Positions 42,121 through 52,082 of a stretch of 64,000 nucleotides of DNA are shown here, piece by piece. Under the pieces are notes generated by a model. That model was not told where the DNA came from, searched no databases, and was given only the letters and a program-made list of their open reading frames with translations. A program made the translations under genes and the position numbers. Source of the stretch: PALSA-243 sp049522755 (lineage in GTDB: Bacteria > Acidobacteriota > Terriglobia > Bryobacterales > Bryobacteraceae); NCBI GenBank assembly GCA_049522755.1, contig JBEKNN010000006.1:1-64000 (forward strand), given 5' to 3'. Numbering within the stretch: position 1 is the first letter of the stretch; each line of letters starts with the position of its first letter.

Positions 42121-44285
42121 TGCGCCGTGGTCCACGCGTTCACTAAGTTGAACGCATTTACGCTTCCGATACCGTTAGCGAAGTTCCACCCCGAAGCCGT
42201 TCCAAACGCGGGTGTGTAGGATTTATCGGAACTGGAAAGCGCGCCATTCGCGACGCTCTGTTCACCACCGCCGCCGCGATGGCCCAATCCGCCGCCGCTG
42301 GTAGTGGTGGTCTCGCCGAAGCAATTCTCCGTGCCGCTGCAGTTCACATCGATATTGCCCAGCGTCACATTATGGAACACACACGAACTGACGCCCGGGT
42401 CTCCATTCGAAGAGTTACAGCTTGCCGTTGCCGCCAATTGATAGTAAACGTAATTCGGATTGCCCTGCACGCTGCCCGTCTTCTGGTTCACCAGGGCTTG
42501 AATGCCAGCCATAATCGGCGAAGCAAACGACGTTCCGCCCGCGCCGGCCCAATTGCTGGGATCGCCCGTGCATGGCGCGCCGCCATTCCTCGTATCCGAC
42601 CAGCACATCACGTAGTAGTGTCCCCACACTCCCGTCCCGGCGAACAAAGAGACATCCGGAATATCGCGCACGCCATCGCCGGGAACTCCGGCCAGGCTTT
42701 GCCATGAGGGCTTCGCGTATCCCTGGCACGTTCCGCTCACGATGCCGCTCGCGCTCGGATTCCCAGTGGCGCAGCCGCTCGGGCCGCCGCTGCCCGCTTC
42801 CACTTCCACCAGCCCATCTTGCCGCGCAGCGGAACTCGCGCAGAACCCGTCCGCGCCGTAGGTGGCGGTATAACCCAACACGCTCGCAAGCAGACTGCTC
42901 GCGCAGGAATCGTCCCAGGGAATCTCAGGTATGTAAGATAGAGCCGAGCCGTAGGTGGGCGAATTGGTTGAGTTCCAATAAGTAGAGTTCGTGCCGGCGT
43001 AAGAGTCGCCAAAATCGGTTCCGCCGACGGCGACATTATATGGCGTGGACGCCCAGGCACTCACGCCGATTCCATGCGTGGCTCCAGTGGCTCCGGCGTC
43101 GCAACTGGCCGCGCCTTCATCGCCCGCCGCGACGAAAACCGAAACGCCTTCGGCCACCGCCTGCTGAAACGCTGAGCTGAAAGCCGCATTCGACGCGGCG
43201 CCGTTTTCAGCCTCGCATTGGCCATAACTGATACTGACTACGGCCGGCGGAGTGGCGCCTCCAATCAGATTCTCCAGCGCAATAAAGCCGCCGAAAGTGG
43301 TCCTGGTATCGGCGCACGACGCCAGAACAATGGAAGCGCCGGGCGCGGCCGCGCTGGCATATTCGGCGTCGAGCGTGGCTTCGCCGTCGTCCCCGCCGCT
43401 GGGTACGCCTGGGTTCGCGCAGTTGCCAGCCGAGCCCGACGGATGAAGCGTGGTCAGAGAGCCGGAAGTGTATTGCGATAGCCCGAACGTGGACCGGAAA
43501 GTATCCCAATCGGCAGTGTTATACAGGTTGCTGTCCTCGATGACGGCGATGGTCTGCCCCGCGCCCGTGGTGCCGGCGCTGAAGAGCGGCGTCAGGTTGT
43601 AGATGGTTGCCAGATCGGCCGGAGTCACAGCTTGAACGGTAGAGCCTTGATACGTATATGTGAACTGTGGGCGGCTTTTCTTCATCGTGTGCGGCGTGAA
43701 ATTGTGCAGCGAGACGACGCCCGCCACCGCCGGCGCCAAGGCTGCGGGAATCTGCGGATCGCTCATATTCGCGATATGCCGCGCGCCGTTGACCGAAAGG
43801 TAATGAATCTCCGTGTGGAGAGCCTGCCGCACCTGACCGGCATTGCCGGAAAAATCGATAGCCATCCGGCCGGGGTAAACGGAATTGACCGTGAAACCCC
43901 GCGACTGCAGCCACAAAGTGATCGTATTCACATCCTGTTGTGAGGCGCCGTACGTTTGTCCAAACTGTTCGGCAGTCATCCATTTATGGAAGTTTGGCGA
44001 TTTGGGATTGTGCAGCTGGTCGATGAATTGCCGCAAAGCCTGCTCTTGCGCGGCGGACCGCTGCAATTGCAACTGCATGTGGTCCATCGAAAGATCGTCC
44101 GGAACCGCCCCCAAGTCATTCTGTGCATTGGCTTCGGGACGTGTGTTACCCGAAAGCATTTGAAGACGCGTGTTATCGACTTGCTGGGTGATTAGCGGGC
44201 GCCGCGCCGTCTGGGACAGAAGCGCGAATGGAAGGGTCAGAACACAGATAACCACTGCAAAGTAATGAGGAAGACGAGAAGACAT
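42117..44285 (-). CDS. Secreted S53-family serine-carboxyl peptidase (sedolisin)
   Basis: Predicted 722-aa preproenzyme; the ATG at 44285 follows GTGGAG. A signal peptide (LPHYFAVVICVLTLPFALLS) is followed by a pro-kumamolisin-type activation domain (LHNPKSPNFHKWMTAEQFG, YGASQQDVNTITLWL). The catalytic domain starts near AVTPADLATIYNL. Catalytic set: glutamate and aspartate in GDDGEATLDAEYAS, the oxyanion aspartate in FVAAGDEGAAS, and the serine in GGTSFASPIMAG near residue 585. Sedolisins degrade proteins outside the cell at acid pH, fitting an acidic-soil organism. It converges on the response-regulator gene. Confidence 0.92.
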   Translation of the reverse strand: MSSRLPHYFAVVICVLTLPFALLSQTARRPLITQQVDNTRLQMLSGNTRPEANAQNDLGAVPDDLSMDHMQLQLQRSAAQEQALRQFIDQLHNPKSPNFHKWMTAEQFGQTYGASQQDVNTITLWLQSRGFTVNSVYPGRMAIDFSGNAGQVRQALHTEIHYLSVNGARHIANMSDPQIPAALAPAVAGVVSLHNFTPHTMKKSRPQFTYTYQGSTVQAVTPADLATIYNLTPLFSAGTTGAGQTIAVIEDSNLYNTADWDTFRSTFGLSQYTSGSLTTLHPSGSAGNCANPGVPSGGDDGEATLDAEYASAAAPGASIVLASCADTRTTFGGFIALENLIGGATPPAVVSISYGQCEAENGAASNAAFSSAFQQAVAEGVSVFVAAGDEGAASCDAGATGATHGIGVSAWASTPYNVAVGGTDFGDSYAGTNSTYWNSTNSPTYGSALSYIPEIPWDDSCASSLLASVLGYTATYGADGFCASSAARQDGLVEVEAGSGGPSGCATGNPSASGIVSGTCQGYAKPSWQSLAGVPGDGVRDIPDVSLFAGTGVWGHYYVMCWSDTRNGGAPCTGDPSNWAGAGGTSFASPIMAGIQALVNQKTGSVQGNPNYVYYQLAATASCNSSNGDPGVSSCVFHNVTLGNIDVNCSGTENCFGETTTTSGGGLGHRGGGGEQSVANGALSSSDKSYTPAFGTASGWNFANGIGSVNAFNLVNAWTTAQ

Positions 44286-44504
44286 TAGGACTCCACGGGT
44301 CAATTGTGACATACGGCCACGGTTATACGGACGTAACGCGTACTAGCGGGTTTCGGAATAGCTGCCATTTTAACGTTCTTAGCAGAGCTTTTTTGCCGGT
44401 CCGGGCATACGCGATCTTTAGACAGATCATGCGATTACGGCGAACGGCGCCTTCCCTGGCGAGCAGTACCATATAAGGTTAGGACGGCGGGGCCGGCAGA
44501 AACG

Positions 44505-45386
44505 TTGAGTTGGCGCGCGCGTCGGGCCTGGAACCAACCGGCTTTCGGTCCCGTTTACTCTAGTGTGCGGTTGGTTCTGCCATTAGCCGCCTGCCTCACG
44601 GTTTCCGCCTTTTCCCAGGATGCACGCGAGATCGTGCGCCGGTCCGTCGAGTTGGATCAGGCCAACTGGATTCGAAGGGCCGATTACACCTGGGTGGGCC
44701 GCTCGCGCGAGCGCCATTTCGATTCGCATAATCACGTCACTTCAGACCGCCGGGAGGCTTGGGAAACCATCGTTTTGGATGGTCAGCCCTTTCAGCGAAT
44801 GCTGGAGCGGGATGGCCAACCCCTGCCGCCCGAAGAGCAGCGGAAGCAACAGCAGAAACTGGACAAGTCAACTGCCAGGCTGGCAAGCGAAACTCCGGAA
44901 CAAAAGCAGCGCCGCGCCGCCGATTATGAGAAAGAGCGCCGCCGGGAGCGCGAATTCCTGCTGGAAATACCGGACGCTTACAATTTGCGGCTGGAAGGAA
45001 GCGATAAGGTTGACGGGCACGATGTGTGGGTGGTCTCGGGCGCGCCAAAACCAGGTTATCGCCCTAAGAGCCGCGACGGCGCGGCGCTGCTGAAGATCCA
45101 CGGCAAGATGTGGATTGAAAAGGCGGGATATCAGTGGGTCCGGCTGGAGGCCGAAACCACGCAGACCATCTCGTTCGGTTGGTTTCTCGCCTGGCTGAAC
45201 CCCGGCGCGAAGCTGGTCTTGGAGCAAGCGCGGATCAACGATGAAGTCTGGCTGCCTACCCGCGAGTATTTGAGCGGCAGCGGACGGATCGGACTGGTGA
45301 AGAGGGTGGCGGAGGATCAGGAAGTCACCTGGAGCGACTATAAGAAGTTCCGCGTCGATTCCAAAGTAATAACTGAAGGGCAGTAA
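44505..45386 (+). CDS. Exported hypothetical protein, LolA/LppX-like outline
   Basis: Predicted 293-aa protein with a TTG start at 44505; a GTG at 44565 would also open a signal peptide (RLVLPLAACLTVSAFSQDA). After the signal, AREIVRRSVELDQANWIRRADYTW is followed by a charged helical stretch rich in K, Q, E and R (residues about 95-150), then strand-rich sequence YNLRLEGSDKVDGHDVWVV, KIHGKMWIEKAGYQWVRL and REYLSGSGRIGLVKR. Alternating strands with a single helix and an exported location resemble LolA/LppX-type lipid-binding folds, but I cannot assign it firmly. The gene is monocistronic and divergent from the S53 peptidase. Confidence 0.6.
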   Translation: MSWRARRAWNQPAFGPVYSSVRLVLPLAACLTVSAFSQDAREIVRRSVELDQANWIRRADYTWVGRSRERHFDSHNHVTSDRREAWETIVLDGQPFQRMLERDGQPLPPEEQRKQQQKLDKSTARLASETPEQKQRRAADYEKERRREREFLLEIPDAYNLRLEGSDKVDGHDVWVVSGAPKPGYRPKSRDGAALLKIHGKMWIEKAGYQWVRLEAETTQTISFGWFLAWLNPGAKLVLEQARINDEVWLPTREYLSGSGRIGLVKRVAEDQEVTWSDYKKFRVDSKVITEGQ

Positions 45387-45517
45387 GCGCGGCGGACACC
45401 TCCAGTTGAAAACGACGTCGAGCATCCACCTTCGCTGCGACCTTGCGCCGCCGTAGGAAGAAGTCTTGCCTTGAGACGGATGAGATGGAGCGGGCGAACT
45501 GAGTGCCACATGTCCAT

Positions 45518-45559
45518 CCGTCCTCAAATATTCGTCCTCACATATCCGGTCTCACATAT
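45518..45559 (+). repeat. Three adjacent 14-bp direct repeats upstream of the multicopper oxidase
   Basis: CCGTCCTCAAATAT, TCGTCCTCACATAT and CCGGTCTCACATAT lie head-to-tail without gaps. Direct repeats of this size can be regulator-binding sites. The rest of the gap from 45387 to 45731 shows no gene. Confidence 0.6.
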
Positions 45560-45731
45560 CGATCCCAGCCACGTTTTTGCCGGTCTGTGACCTGTTTGTC
45601 ATCAGTTCCTAACTTCCATTTTCGATAATTGACAGCAGACATGATGTCGCGAAACTCCGGCCAGGCGCTGGTTCGCGCTTCTTGGCGATTTGTTGCCGAC
45701 GTCGCTCAACCTGCGTCCGCGATCCGGAAGA

Positions 45732-47531
45732 ATGGGGAACATGGAAACGAGCCTAAGGGCGAAAAGATTGGTCTTCGTAGGGTTTGCGTGCTTGATCCCG
45801 GCGCAATGGCATGCGGACCTTCGCGCGCAAGAGTTACCGCGCAACACTTGTCAACGCCCGCCGGCCGGGAGCGCCGTCCCAGAACCGGAAGACTTACGCA
45901 GCCGAAACGGGGAACTGAAAGTCGACCTGACCATTCACAACTACACTGAGGCGGGCGGCTCAATTCGCTACTGTTACACCACTGCGGACGGCAAAGAGTC
46001 ACCTAACCTGCGGCTGAATCCCGGCGACCTTCTCGTTCTGACTTTGAAGAACGCTTTGACGGATGCCGGCGATGGGGCCGGCGGGGCCGCGCAGCATCAT
46101 GCGCATGCGGGTGTCCATGCAGGTACTCATGCGGATGCCAGGCAGAGTACCGACCCGTGTATGAGCGGCTTGATGACGGCGACTTCAACCAATCTTCATT
46201 TCCACGGATTGACTGTTCCGCCGGTTTGCCATCAAGACGATGTCCTCAACACATCGATCCAACCAGCGGACGCGCCGTTCGAGTATCGTTTCCGCATTCC
46301 GGAAAACGAACCGCCGGGATTGTATTGGTACCACCCGCATATTCACGGGTTTAGTAAAGTCCAGGTTCTGGGCGGAGCGTCAGGCGCGCTCATCGTGGAA
46401 GGAATCGAGCGTGCTGTCAGGGAAGCGGCAGGTTTGCCGGAACGAGTGCTGATTATTCGCGATCGGGATTTGCTGAACCCGGATGCGCCACCCTCTAAAT
46501 CTGAGCCCGTTGTGCCCAAAATGCTCATCGATCGCGACGGCGACGCTGCGAATAACGGTACGGGCTTCGGCAAGCCGGCCAAGGATCTCTCGATCAATTT
46601 TGTGCCTGTCCCCTATCCGGACTATCCGCCGGCTGTAATCGAGATGAAACCCGAGGAGCGGCAACTGTGGCGCGTGTTGAATGCCTCCGCCATCACGTAC
46701 CTCAACCTGGAAGTCCTGTTCAATCGCGTCCCGCAGCCACTTGGCCTGGTAGCTCTGGACGGCGTGCCCCTGAACGAGAACGGAAAATCCGGTGATTCGG
46801 TCAACTGGCAAACTCACCTTGGCGTGCCGCCCGGCGCGCGGATGGAATTCATTGTGAAGGGACCTCCTTTGGGCACAACGGGGCTCTTCGTCACCAGAAG
46901 CGTGGACACGGGACCGGGCGGCGAAAACGATCCCAACCGAGCGATTGCCAGAATTACAGCTTCGGAAAATGCCCCGGAGCCGCGCTCGAAGCTTACCGCC
47001 TCACCCACGCCTCTACCCGCGGCCAGCGTGCCATGGCTGGGAGATGTGGCCCCTGTACGCACGCGGAGGCTGTACTTCTCCGAGAAGCCGCTCGATCCCG
47101 ACAAACCGAACGGCGCGATGGAGTTTTACATCACTGTGGACGGCCAGGCGCCCGTAGCGTTCGATCCAAAATCAGGCCTGCCGAATATCGTCGCAAAGCA
47201 GGGAACGGTGGAAGATTGGATCGTAGAGAACCGGTCGAATGAGCTCCATGCGTTCCACATCCATCAACTGCACTTCATGCTGCTCAACTATCTCGGGAGA
47301 CCGGTGAATGAGCCGTTCCTCCGCGACACCGTCAACGTACCTTATTACAACGGAAGATCGCTCGAATACCCAAGTGTAAGATTACGAATGGATTTTCGCG
47401 ATCCGAATACCATCGGCACGTTTTTATATCATTGCCACCTGCTGGAACACGAGGACGGGGGAATGATGGGCCTGATCCGAGTAGAAGCAGGCGCGGCGCA
47501 AACTCCCCAATCGGGAACTCCCCCGAAGTAA
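45732..47531 (+). CDS. Exported multicopper oxidase
   Basis: Predicted 599-aa protein; start at ATG 45732 or 45741. A signal peptide (LVFVGFACLIPAQWHADLRA) precedes three cupredoxin domains. Copper ligands are visible in order: NLHFHGL, LYWYHPHIHG, then C-terminal HAFHIHQLHFML and FLYHCHLLEHEDGGMMG, the last holding the type 1 copper cysteine, histidine and methionine. This set supports a laccase/bilirubin-oxidase-like enzyme that oxidises a substrate and reduces oxygen to water. A histidine-rich insert (QHHAHAGVHAGTHADA near residue 120) may bind metal. The phosphoesterase gene follows after 108 bases. Confidence 0.92.
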   Translation: MGNMETSLRAKRLVFVGFACLIPAQWHADLRAQELPRNTCQRPPAGSAVPEPEDLRSRNGELKVDLTIHNYTEAGGSIRYCYTTADGKESPNLRLNPGDLLVLTLKNALTDAGDGAGGAAQHHAHAGVHAGTHADARQSTDPCMSGLMTATSTNLHFHGLTVPPVCHQDDVLNTSIQPADAPFEYRFRIPENEPPGLYWYHPHIHGFSKVQVLGGASGALIVEGIERAVREAAGLPERVLIIRDRDLLNPDAPPSKSEPVVPKMLIDRDGDAANNGTGFGKPAKDLSINFVPVPYPDYPPAVIEMKPEERQLWRVLNASAITYLNLEVLFNRVPQPLGLVALDGVPLNENGKSGDSVNWQTHLGVPPGARMEFIVKGPPLGTTGLFVTRSVDTGPGGENDPNRAIARITASENAPEPRSKLTASPTPLPAASVPWLGDVAPVRTRRLYFSEKPLDPDKPNGAMEFYITVDGQAPVAFDPKSGLPNIVAKQGTVEDWIVENRSNELHAFHIHQLHFMLLNYLGRPVNEPFLRDTVNVPYYNGRSLEYPSVRLRMDFRDPNTIGTFLYHCHLLEHEDGGMMGLIRVEAGAAQTPQSGTPPK

Positions 47532-47639
47532 CTCGAATTTTACCGTAGGGACATTCAATTGAAACATCCCGCTTTAATAATAGACAGGGTTGGCTAGACA
47601 TTGTTGGTTGTACATCGCCACACACAGAATGGAGCATGA

Positions 47640-49703
47640 ATGACTCTCAGAAGACCTATAACGAATGCCTTACAGTGTTTGCGCTTCGGACTGGCGTCCC
47701 TTGCGCTCTTCCAGTTGACAATTGGCACGTCGTTGTTCGCCCAACAGACCGGCGACGCCGATACGACAACGCCTATCAAACATGTCATTGTGATCATCGG
47801 TGAAAACCGCAGCTTTGACCACGTCTTTGCGACTTATCAGCCCTTGCGGGGGCAAACAGTCTGGAATCTGCTTTCGGAAGGGATAATCAACGCCGACGGC
47901 ACGCCCGGGCCCAACTTTTCCTACGCGGCGCAGCAAGCATCCACGGACGAGCCGCCCAGCACGTTCCTGCTGAGTCCGCCCAAGACTGCGTTCCCGAACC
48001 AGGTTCTGCCAGCGCCGCTGGTTGGGGGCCCCTCGGACTCCTATGTTCCGGGAGACAGCCTGACTCTTGCCCAGCAATCCGAAAACGGGTTACCCACGAG
48101 TTATTATCCATTTCTGATTTCCGGAGGCTCGGGATTGAAGTCCCAGACTCCCGACACGCGAATTACGGGAGTCAATTCGTTGCCGCCGGGTCCCTTTCAA
48201 TTGACGAACGGCATCAGTTTTCTATACAACTCCTATTCGGCAAGTCCGGTGCATCGGTTCTACCAGATGTGGCAACAGATGGATTGCAGCCTGGCTCACG
48301 CCAGTTATGAGAATCCTTCAGGTTGCGATAACGCCTTGTTCCCCTGGGTAGAAGTGACCGAGGGCGCCGGCGGCAATGGCATCACGCCACCCTCGACCTT
48401 CAGTACCGAATACTCGCTCAATTCGACGACGACTGGCGAGGGGTCTACGGCCATGGGATTCTACAATGTCCAAAATGGCGACGTCCCGTACTTCAGGAGC
48501 CTCGCCGACAATTACGCGATGAGCGATAATTTCCACCAATCCGTGGCTGGCGGCACCGGCGCGAACCACATTATGCTCGGGCACGGCGATGCGATCTGGT
48601 TCAGCGACGGGAACGGCAACGCCGCCGTTCCGCCTCACAACGTTCAAGTGGCCGCAGGCACGGCAAACGCGGGCGTGGTGGATGAGGTCGAAAATCCGAA
48701 TCCGGCCGCCGGCACGAACAACTGGTATACGGAGGATGGTTACGGAGGCGGTTCTTTCGGCGCGGCTTCCTATGGCGGAGGATCGTATACGAATTGCTCG
48801 GACACGACACAGCCCGGAGTTGCTCCGATTGTGACTTACCTTCAGTCTCTGGCGCGTCCAATCAATCCGAACTGCCAGGCGGGCCACTATTACCTGCTGA
48901 ACAACTATAACCCCGGCTACTTCGGCAACGGCAACAACGCGTATACGGACACGAACCCCAGCAACACTGTATTCACCATTCCACCTTCCTCGGTGCCCAG
49001 CATCGGCGACTCACTGATTGCCGCCAACATTTCGTGGAAGTATTACGGCGATCAGTGGAATAACTATGTGCCGGACCCCTATCAGCTGAACTTTTCGGCG
49101 ATGGGCGCGACCACCGACGAGTATTGCAACATCTGCAACCCATTCCAATACGACACGTCCATCATGGCTAACGCCGCTGTGCGCACTGCGCACATCCAGG
49201 ACACGGCCAATCTCTACAGCGATATCCAAGCCGGAACACTGCCGGCGGTTTCCTTCGTCAAGCCCAGCGGGCTCGTCGACGGTCATCCGTCATCTTCGAA
49301 ACTAGATCTGTTCGAGGGCTTCTCGCAGAAGATTGTGGAGGCGGTTCAGGCCAATCCCAGTCTCTGGAGCGATACTGCGATCTTGATCACCTTCGACGAG
49401 GGGGGCGGCTTTTACGATTCGGGTTATGTTCAGCCACTCGATTACTTCGGGGACGGTACGCGGATTCCAATGATCGTTGTATCTCCGTACACGCGGGCCG
49501 GACACATTTCGCATGATTATGCGGATCACGTTTCCATTCTGAAATTCATCGAGAGGAACTGGAGCCTGGGGCCTGTGACAACACGCAGCCGCGACAATCT
49601 CCCCAACCCGGTGATGAGCCCGGCCAATCCCTACGTGCCGGACAATACGCCGGCGATCAGCGACCTGTTCGACCTTTTCAGCTTCAGTCAAAGCAACCGT
49701 TAA
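47640..49703 (+). CDS. Secreted AcpA/phospholipase C-type phosphoesterase
   Basis: Predicted 687-aa protein; GGAGCATGA precedes the ATG. The signal peptide (RFGLASLALFQLTIGTSLFA) is followed by the phosphoesterase family signature HVIVIIGENRSFDHVFATY with the metal-binding glutamate and asparagine, then VAGGTGANHIMLGHGDAIWF and later AILITFDEGGGFYDSGY and SPYTRAGHISHDYADHVSIL with the remaining metal ligands. This is the acid phosphatase/phospholipase C superfamily (AcpA, PlcC). Likely role: release of phosphate from phospholipids or phosphomonoesters in soil. The region from about residue 330 to 420 is rich in Asn and Gly. Confidence 0.88.
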   Translation: MTLRRPITNALQCLRFGLASLALFQLTIGTSLFAQQTGDADTTTPIKHVIVIIGENRSFDHVFATYQPLRGQTVWNLLSEGIINADGTPGPNFSYAAQQASTDEPPSTFLLSPPKTAFPNQVLPAPLVGGPSDSYVPGDSLTLAQQSENGLPTSYYPFLISGGSGLKSQTPDTRITGVNSLPPGPFQLTNGISFLYNSYSASPVHRFYQMWQQMDCSLAHASYENPSGCDNALFPWVEVTEGAGGNGITPPSTFSTEYSLNSTTTGEGSTAMGFYNVQNGDVPYFRSLADNYAMSDNFHQSVAGGTGANHIMLGHGDAIWFSDGNGNAAVPPHNVQVAAGTANAGVVDEVENPNPAAGTNNWYTEDGYGGGSFGAASYGGGSYTNCSDTTQPGVAPIVTYLQSLARPINPNCQAGHYYLLNNYNPGYFGNGNNAYTDTNPSNTVFTIPPSSVPSIGDSLIAANISWKYYGDQWNNYVPDPYQLNFSAMGATTDEYCNICNPFQYDTSIMANAAVRTAHIQDTANLYSDIQAGTLPAVSFVKPSGLVDGHPSSSKLDLFEGFSQKIVEAVQANPSLWSDTAILITFDEGGGFYDSGYVQPLDYFGDGTRIPMIVVSPYTRAGHISHDYADHVSILKFIERNWSLGPVTTRSRDNLPNPVMSPANPYVPDNTPAISDLFDLFSFSQSNR

Positions 49704-49706
49704 TCG

Positions 49707-49834
49707 GACGAACGGCTTAGTTCGTCAACGGCCGTAACGGATGTGCAGGCGCCGAGAGCCATAACCCGGGCTTCGGCGTCCTGCTCGTTCGGCGGCTAAC
49801 TACAAATGGAACTTCGGACGCCGGCTCTTGGCGC
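49707..49834. terminator. Two hairpins in the gap between convergent genes
   Basis: GACGAAC-N6-GTTCGTC (49707-49726) lies just after the phosphoesterase stop. A larger imperfect stem follows: GCGCCGAGAGCC (49749-49760) with GGCTCTTGGCGC (49823-49834), and inside it GGCGTCC (49775-49781) with GGACGCC (49816-49822). No T-run is seen; a bidirectional terminator is a guess. Confidence 0.4.
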
Positions 49835-49916
49835 AGGTAATCGGATCGTGGTCATGTCGCGCGGCAGTTCGATGCGGCGGAAGTCGCGACCGACGCGCTG
49901 GCTTCGGCGGCTTCCG

Positions 49917-51428
49917 CTAGCCGGCGGCTAGTTCGTACAAATATTCCACCTGCGATCGGACGCCGCCGTCGAAACCTCTCACCTTCGGATTGGACGATTC
50001 GATGACCAGGTATTCGTCGGGTGCGTGCGCGCCGTTGCCATGTCCGAGGCCGAAATGGCCGGCAGGCAGGTTTAGCGGCTCACCGGTAAAGACGTACCCC
50101 GGCCACGATCCGGCGAGCCGGGGCCAGAATACCGGCTCGATTCCGCTCCGGCGATAGACCGCAGCCTGGGCTCCTATGAGAGCCGACTTCTGCGGCGTGG
50201 TGGTGGGATCGTAGCCGCCGGTCATATTCACTTCGATATCGGCGAATCCGCGCTTTGCGAGATGCGCTTTCAGTGCGGCAAGCGCATCCTTCGCGGTCAT
50301 GTTGGGCACCAGGCGCAGGTCGAGTTTGGCCACGGCGCGATGCGGGAGAATGGTTTTGCCGCCCGGCCCGGTATATCCGGCGACGAGCCCTTCAATGTTG
50401 ACGGTCGGGCGTCCCGCGAGCAATTCGAGCGATTCCAGCCAATCGACGTCGTGGACCCAGTGTTCCACGCCCATCTGCTTCTTGGCGAGGTCCTCGTTCT
50501 GGCGCTTGGCCGCTTCGCGAATGAGGGCTTTCTCCTCGGGGTTCAGAGGGCGGACCTTGTCCATGTAGCCGTCGATGGCGGGCGTGTGGCCGTCGGCGCC
50601 GACGAGCGTGGCCAACGCCTGCACCAGGTGCCAGGCGGGACTATCGACGCGGGCCTCGTTTGAGGAATGGAGGTCCTGCTTCGGTCCGCGATGCCAGCGC
50701 TCGCCGCTCGATACGAGCTCGAGTTCCACTACGCCCTTGGCGCCAAGATTGATGGTGACGGTTCCATCGGGGGCCTGCATAGGCATGGGCATGTAAACGC
50801 CGGTGCATTTCCCGAAAGCGGCCAGAATGTCGGGCCGGTGGACAATCTGCGGAAAGTGAGGAGATCCGATCTCCTCCTCGCCTTCCGCCACGAACACAAG
50901 ATTGACGGGCAGCTTGCGCCGGGCCCCGCGAAACGCGTGCAGGGCGGCAAGCCACATGGCTTCGGGGCCGCGCTGATTGACCGCGCCGCGGCCGATCAGA
51001 ACCTTACCAAAATCCGGCTTGTCGACGATCCGCGCTTCGAAGGGAGGGGAAGTCCATTCGGAGGGATCTGCCTGCTTCACGTCGTACATGAAATAGATGC
51101 CGACGGTTTTCGGCGCGCCGGCATCGAGCGTGGCGAAGACTCCGGGGTGGCCATCGGTGGAAACTTTCTTCACCTCGCCGAAGCCGGCGTCCTTGAGCAT
51201 GCTCATCATGAGATCGCAGCCTGCATCCATGCCGCGGTTTTCGGCGGCAATGGCGGGCTGGCGAATCCAGTTCTGAAGCCGCTGGACAGCCTCGTCGTGG
51301 CGTCTGGCGATTTCCGCGTCAAGCGGTTTCAGGTCCGCGTCTTCGAGGGCGCGTGCGCGTCTGGCCGAAATCAGTGCGGCCGCTGCTGCGGTGCTTTGCA
51401 CGAAAAGGCGACGGTTGAGGCGAGTCAT
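49917..51428 (-). CDS. Tat-exported M20-like protein lacking several zinc ligands
   Basis: Predicted 503-aa protein with a twin-arginine signal (LNRRLFVQSTAAAAALISA). The M20 scaffold is clear: KTVGIYFMYDVKQADPSEW, VLIGRGAVNQRGPEAMW, FVAEGEEEIGSPHFP, the lid domain with VVELELVSSGERWHRG, and the C-terminal GHGNGAHAPDEY. But the first metal histidine (usual G-H-x-D) is methionine near residue 114, the bridging aspartate (usual x-D-D-K-G) is asparagine near 151, and the next aspartate position lies in VYMPMPMQ. The catalytic glutamate region and last histidine remain. It may bind peptides without cleaving, or use another metal. No other catalytic motif seen. Confidence 0.85.
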   Translation of the reverse strand: MTRLNRRLFVQSTAAAAALISARRARALEDADLKPLDAEIARRHDEAVQRLQNWIRQPAIAAENRGMDAGCDLMMSMLKDAGFGEVKKVSTDGHPGVFATLDAGAPKTVGIYFMYDVKQADPSEWTSPPFEARIVDKPDFGKVLIGRGAVNQRGPEAMWLAALHAFRGARRKLPVNLVFVAEGEEEIGSPHFPQIVHRPDILAAFGKCTGVYMPMPMQAPDGTVTINLGAKGVVELELVSSGERWHRGPKQDLHSSNEARVDSPAWHLVQALATLVGADGHTPAIDGYMDKVRPLNPEEKALIREAAKRQNEDLAKKQMGVEHWVHDVDWLESLELLAGRPTVNIEGLVAGYTGPGGKTILPHRAVAKLDLRLVPNMTAKDALAALKAHLAKRGFADIEVNMTGGYDPTTTPQKSALIGAQAAVYRRSGIEPVFWPRLAGSWPGYVFTGEPLNLPAGHFGLGHGNGAHAPDEYLVIESSNPKVRGFDGGVRSQVEYLYELAAG

Positions 51429-51661
51429 AGTTTACCGATTATGCGAAGGCCGCCGGCGAAATGCAAGCGCGGCCAACTCTGGGATTAACGTGCCTGAGCG
51501 GAACCGGCTGCAGAGCTGCACCGAGTCAGCTCTCGCCTCGCGGAGAAATGGGCACTCACTGAGGCGATTTTCCATTGAGAACGGCGGATGCCTGGCGTGA
51601 GACGGACTACCGGAGGCGCCGCGCCCTTTGACGCGCTTCTCAGGCTCAATTCCGCCGGGAT

Positions 51662-52082
51662 TCAAACGCCAAGAAAGGGATTCCGCACGGTGACGCCGGC
51701 GAGAACCGATCCGTGCCCCAGATCTTCACTGTAGAGAACCGCGGCGTTGGCGGCGCGGGCGGCATGCACGATCATGGCATCCCAAAACGAGATTCGGATT
51801 AGACGGTGGAGTTCGATGGCGGCGATCGCGTCGCGCTCGGTGAAACGGACTACTTTGCTCCGGCCAGGATTTCGACCTTGCGTTGCGCGGTTTCCGCCGC
51901 CACCCCCAGCTTCCGTGTGGCAGCGGAGAAGTATTCTTGCAGCACTTGTGCAATGAAACGACGCACGAATTCCGCCGCCGATGCTCCACTATTAGAGAAA
52001 TTGCGCGCTCCGGTTTTCCGGGGGCGGATACATCGTCGGCGTAAATCAAAATGTTGGCATCGAAAAATGCCCGGCCGGTCAT
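51662..52082 (-). pseudogene. vapC: VapC-family PIN toxin gene broken by two frameshifts
   Basis: The gene is readable in three frames: GRAFFDANILIYADDVSA and RAISLIVEHRRRNSCVVSL from the ATG at 52082; then QVLQEYFSAATRKLGVAAE and QRKVEILAGAK one base out of frame; then VVRFTERDAIAAIELHRLI, ISFWDAMIVHAARAANAA and VLYSEDLGHG, ending at 51662. All PIN acidic residues (D of FFDAN, E of QEY, D of FWDAM, D of SEDL) are present, so only two single-base losses separate it from an intact VapC ribonuclease. The start overlaps the antitoxin remnant (ATGA). Confidence 0.88.
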
